7,410 nucleotides of DNA, taken from an uncultured Shinella sp. (GTDB taxonomy: Bacteria > Pseudomonadota > Alphaproteobacteria > Rhizobiales > Rhizobiaceae). The translations under genes and the position numbers were made by a program. Under the pieces are notes generated by a model, which had not been told where the DNA came from, made no database searches, and saw only the letters and a list, made by a program, of their open reading frames with translations. How positions within the stretch are numbered: position 1 is the first letter of the stretch; every line of letters starts with the position of its first letter. Location of the stretch: NCBI RefSeq assembly GCF_946479415.1, contig NZ_CAMLFY010000167.1:1-7410 (forward strand). The letters run 5' to 3'. Positions 5,062 to 7,410 of the stretch are shown here, piece after piece.

Positions 5062-7410
5062 TCAGCCGGCGATGACGGCAGCCACCGCTTCCACGGCATC
5101 CGTAGCCTTGGAGCCATCGGGACCGCCGGCCTGCGCCATGTCGGGACGGCCGCCGCCGCCCTTGCCGCCGAGCGCTTCGGAGGCACGGCGCACCAGGTCG
5201 ACGGCGCTGAAGCGGCCGGTCAGGTCGTCGGTGACGGCCACGACGGCACTCGCCTTGCCATCCGCCGAGACGCCGACGAAGGTGACGACGCCGGAGCCGA
5301 GGCTCTTCTTGCCCTCGTCCGCCAGGCTCTTCAGGTCCTTCGGCTCGACGCCGGTGACGACCTTGCCGAGATACTTGATGCCGGCAACGTCGCGAACACC
5401 GTCATCGCTGCCCGAGGAGCCGCCGGAAAGCGCGAGCTTCTTCTTGGCTTCCGTCAATTCGCGCTCGAGCTTCCGGCGCTCATCGACCAGCGCCTCGACG
5501 CGGGCGAGCACTTCGCCCGGCTGGGCTTTCAGTGCGGTGGCGAGCGCCTTCACGCGCTCGTCCTGTTCGGCGAGATAGGCGCGGGCTGACTCGCCCGTCA
5601 GGGCTTCCAGACGGCGCACGCCGGAGCCGACGGCGCTGTCGGAGAGAATGCGCACGAGGCCGATTTCACCGGTGGAGGCGACATGTGTGCCGCCGCACAG
5701 CTCAACCGAATAGGCGCGGTTCGCCTTGGCGCCGCGAACGCCCTGGCCCATCGAAACGACGCGCACTTCGTCACCGTATTTTTCGCCGAACAGCGCCATG
5801 GCGCCCTCGGCAATCGCGTCGTCCACCGTCATGAGGCGGGTGGTAACCGGCGAATTCTGCACGATGATCTCGTTGGCCATATCCTCGATGACGCGCAGCT
5901 CGTCTGCCGTCATCGGCTTCGGATGCGAGACGTCGAAGCGCAGGCGCTCGGGCGCCACCAGCGAGCCCTTCTGGGCAACGTGGGTGCCGAGCACTTCGCG
6001 CAGCGCCTCGTGAAGCAGGTGCGTGGCCGAATGGTTCGCACGCAGGCGCGAACGGCGGGCGTGATCGACAGTCAGCGCCACGGCATCGCTGACCTTCAGC
6101 GTGCCCTCGGCAACGGTCGCGACATGGACGAAGACGCCCTCGCCCTTCTTCTGCGTGTCCGAAACGGTGAGCTTTGCGCCATCCGACGCGATGACGCCGG
6201 TATCGCCCATCTGGCCACCGGATTCGCCATAGAACGGCGTCTGGTTGACAACGATCTGCACCTCTTCGCCGGCTGCGGCGCTATCGACCGCCTTGCCGTC
6301 GCGCACGATCGCCTGCACGACGCCTTCGGCCGTCTCGGTGTCATAGCCGAGGAATTCCGTCGCGCCGTGCTTTTCCTTGAGCTCGAACCAGATCGTTTCC
6401 ATCGCCTTGTCGCCGGAGCCGGCCCAATGCGAGCGTGCTTCGGCCTTCTGGCGCTCCATGGCATCGGTGAAGCCGGAGAGATCGACGTTGATTTCGCGGG
6501 CGCGCAGCGCGTCCTGCGTCAGGTCGAGCGGGAAGCCGTAGGTGTCGTAGAGCTTGAAGGCCGTCTCGCCGTCCAGCATGTCGCCCTTGGTGAGCGTCGA
6601 GGTGGCGTCGGAAAGCAGGTTGAGGCCGCGTTCCAGCGTCGTGCGGAAACGGGTTTCCTCGAGCTTCAGCGTCTCGGAGATCAGCGCTTCGGCGCGCTGC
6701 AGTTCCGGATAGGCGCGACCCATTTCGCCGACCAGCGTCGGCAGGAGCTTCCACATCAGCGGCTCCTTGGCGCCGAGCAGCTGCGCATGGCGCATGGCGC
6801 GGCGCATGATGCGGCGCAGCACGTAACCGCGGCCGTCCTTGGCCGGCAGAACGCCGTCGGCGATCAGGAAGGCGGATGAGCGCAGATGGTCGGCGATGAC
6901 GCGGTGGCTGGCGCGAGCCTCGCCTTCGGCCTTGACGCCGGTCGCCTCGACGGAGGCGTCGATCAGCGCGCGGAAGAGGTCGATATCGTAGTTGTCGTGC
7001 TTGCCCTGGAGCAGCGCCGCGACGCGCTCGAGGCCCATGCCGGTATCGATGGACGGACGCGGCAGGTCGACGCGCTCTTCCTTCGTCACCTGCTCGAACT
7101 GCATGAAGACGAGGTTCCAAATCTCAATGAAGCGGTCGCCATCCTCTTCCGGCGAGCCAGGCGGGCCGCCCCAGATATGATCGCCGTGGTCGTAGAAGAT
7201 TTCAGAACACGGGCCGCAGGGGCCGGTATCGCCCATCGCCCAGAAATTGTCGCTGGTCGGAATGCGGATGATGCGGTCGTCGGTCAGGCCGGCGATCTTC
7301 TTCCAGAGATCGAAGGCCTGGTCGTCCGTGTGGTAGACAGTGACGAGAAGACGCTTCTTGTCGATGCCGAATTCCTTGGTGATCAGGTTCCAGGCGAGCT
7401 CGATGGCGCG
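5062..7410 (-). CDS. alaS: Alanyl-tRNA synthetase, N-terminus outside window
   Basis: The frame is open from the right edge to a TGA at 5064-5062, giving 782 visible residues (numbered here from the edge). Bacterial AlaRS is usually about 875-890 residues, so around 100 N-terminal residues, including class II motif 1, lie outside. Visible parts, in order: the aminoacylation core with [18 protein letters not shown] (54-71) and motif 3 [13 protein letters not shown] (124-136); the tRNA-recognition helices with [16 protein letters not shown] (193-208); the editing domain with zinc-type motifs HSATH (460-464) and CGGTH (572-576), which hydrolyses Ser- or Gly-mischarged tRNA(Ala); a coiled coil at about 613-663; and the C-terminal DHHA1/C-Ala domain ending in [13 protein letters not shown] (751-763). 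The enzyme charges tRNA(Ala) in the cytoplasm and is essential. All editing residues are present and nothing looks broken. The gene ends at an intrinsic terminator; its promoter is not in the window. Confidence 0.98.
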   Translation of the reverse strand, partial: RAIELAWNLITKEFGIDKKRLLVTVYHTDDQAFDLWKKIAGLTDDRIIRIPTSDNFWAMGDTGPCGPCSEIFYDHGDHIWGGPPGSPEEDGDRFIEIWNLVFMQFEQVTKEERVDLPRPSIDTGMGLERVAALLQGKHDNYDIDLFRALIDASVEATGVKAEGEARASHRVIADHLRSSAFLIADGVLPAKDGRGYVLRRIMRRAMRHAQLLGAKEPLMWKLLPTLVGEMGRAYPELQRAEALISETLKLEETRFRTTLERGLNLLSDATSTLTKGDMLDGETAFKLYDTYGFPLDLTQDALRAREINVDLSGFTDAMERQKAEARSHWAGSGDKAMETIWFELKEKHGATEFLGYDTETAEGVVQAIVRDGKAVDSAAAGEEVQIVVNQTPFYGESGGQMGDTGVIASDGAKLTVSDTQKKGEGVFVHVATVAEGTLKVSDAVALTVDHARRSRLRANHSATHLLHEALREVLGTHVAQKGSLVAPERLRFDVSHPKPMTADELRVIEDMANEIIVQNSPVTTRLMTVDDAIAEGAMALFGEKYGDEVRVVSMGQGVRGAKANRAYSVELCGGTHVASTGEIGLVRILSDSAVGSGVRRLEALTGESARAYLAEQDERVKALATALKAQPGEVLARVEALVDERRKLERELTEAKKKLALSGGSSGSDDGVRDVAGIKYLGKVVTGVEPKDLKSLADEGKKSLGSGVVTFVGVSADGKASAVVAVTDDLTGRFSAVDLVRRASEALGGKGGGGRPDMAQAGGPDGSKATDAVEAVAAVIAG

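Noticed and set aside
4950..5186. Extension of the cyclase frame upstream to an ATG at 5186, inside alaS
   Set aside because: It would overlap the alaS end by over 120 bases, cross the alaS terminator and add an Ala/Arg/Pro-rich segment ahead of the first membrane helix. The ribosome site at 4961-4956 indicates a later start.
5683..6879. 398-codon forward open frame antisense to alaS
   Set aside because: It is the mirror of conserved alaS coding sequence; its composition is low-complexity and no ribosome site or family motif supports it.
1..7410. Search for CRISPR arrays, insertion sequences, tRNA or rRNA genes, toxin-antitoxin pairs and defence genes
   Set aside because: I found no regularly spaced repeats, transposase-like frames, tRNA-like cloverleaf sequences or small paired genes. 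All sizeable gaps are explained by control elements or the palindromic repeat.

Overview
The window looks like chromosomal DNA of a Rhizobiaceae-type alphaproteobacterium (order Hyphomicrobiales/Rhizobiales). The reasons are the high-GC coding style with strong GC bias at third codon positions, the rhizobial-looking isocitrate dehydrogenase C-terminus and AlaRS, and a RIME-like intergenic palindrome. The genus cannot be fixed from this sequence alone.

Layout, left to right. (1) The last 23 codons of a forward gene, most likely icd (NADP-dependent isocitrate dehydrogenase), followed by a strong intrinsic terminator. (2) A complete forward glutathione S-transferase family gene with its own Shine-Dalgarno. 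(3) A 179-bp gap between convergent genes, carrying a perfect 29-bp inverted repeat whose arms are themselves hairpins. (4) A reverse-strand AraC-family regulator with a C-terminal GyrI-like effector domain. (5) A 178-bp divergent control region with promoter-like elements on both strands and three copies of a TTGACG hexamer in 23 bp. (6) A forward SulP-family anion permease with a C-terminal STAS domain. (7) A reverse-strand membrane-bound GGDEF diguanylate cyclase, apparently starting at TTG, whose stop codon overlaps that of the permease. (8) A terminator, then the reverse-strand alaS gene (alanyl-tRNA synthetase), which runs off the right edge; 782 codons are visible and roughly 100 N-terminal codons are missing.

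Most genes look like independent units. icd and alaS are housekeeping and both end at clear terminators. The one pairing with a regulatory hint is the AraC/GyrI-like regulator and the divergent SulP transporter, which share one short control region. The cyclase may tie local membrane sensing to c-di-GMP, but nothing links it functionally to its neighbours beyond position.

I looked for a novel system (defence island, mobile element, CRISPR, toxin-antitoxin, cluster of unknown genes) and see none. The items worth a second look are small: the palindromic repeat, the TTGACG array, the TTG start and absent inhibitory site in the cyclase, the overlapping convergent stops with a nearby hairpin, and a substituted glutathione-site residue in the GST.
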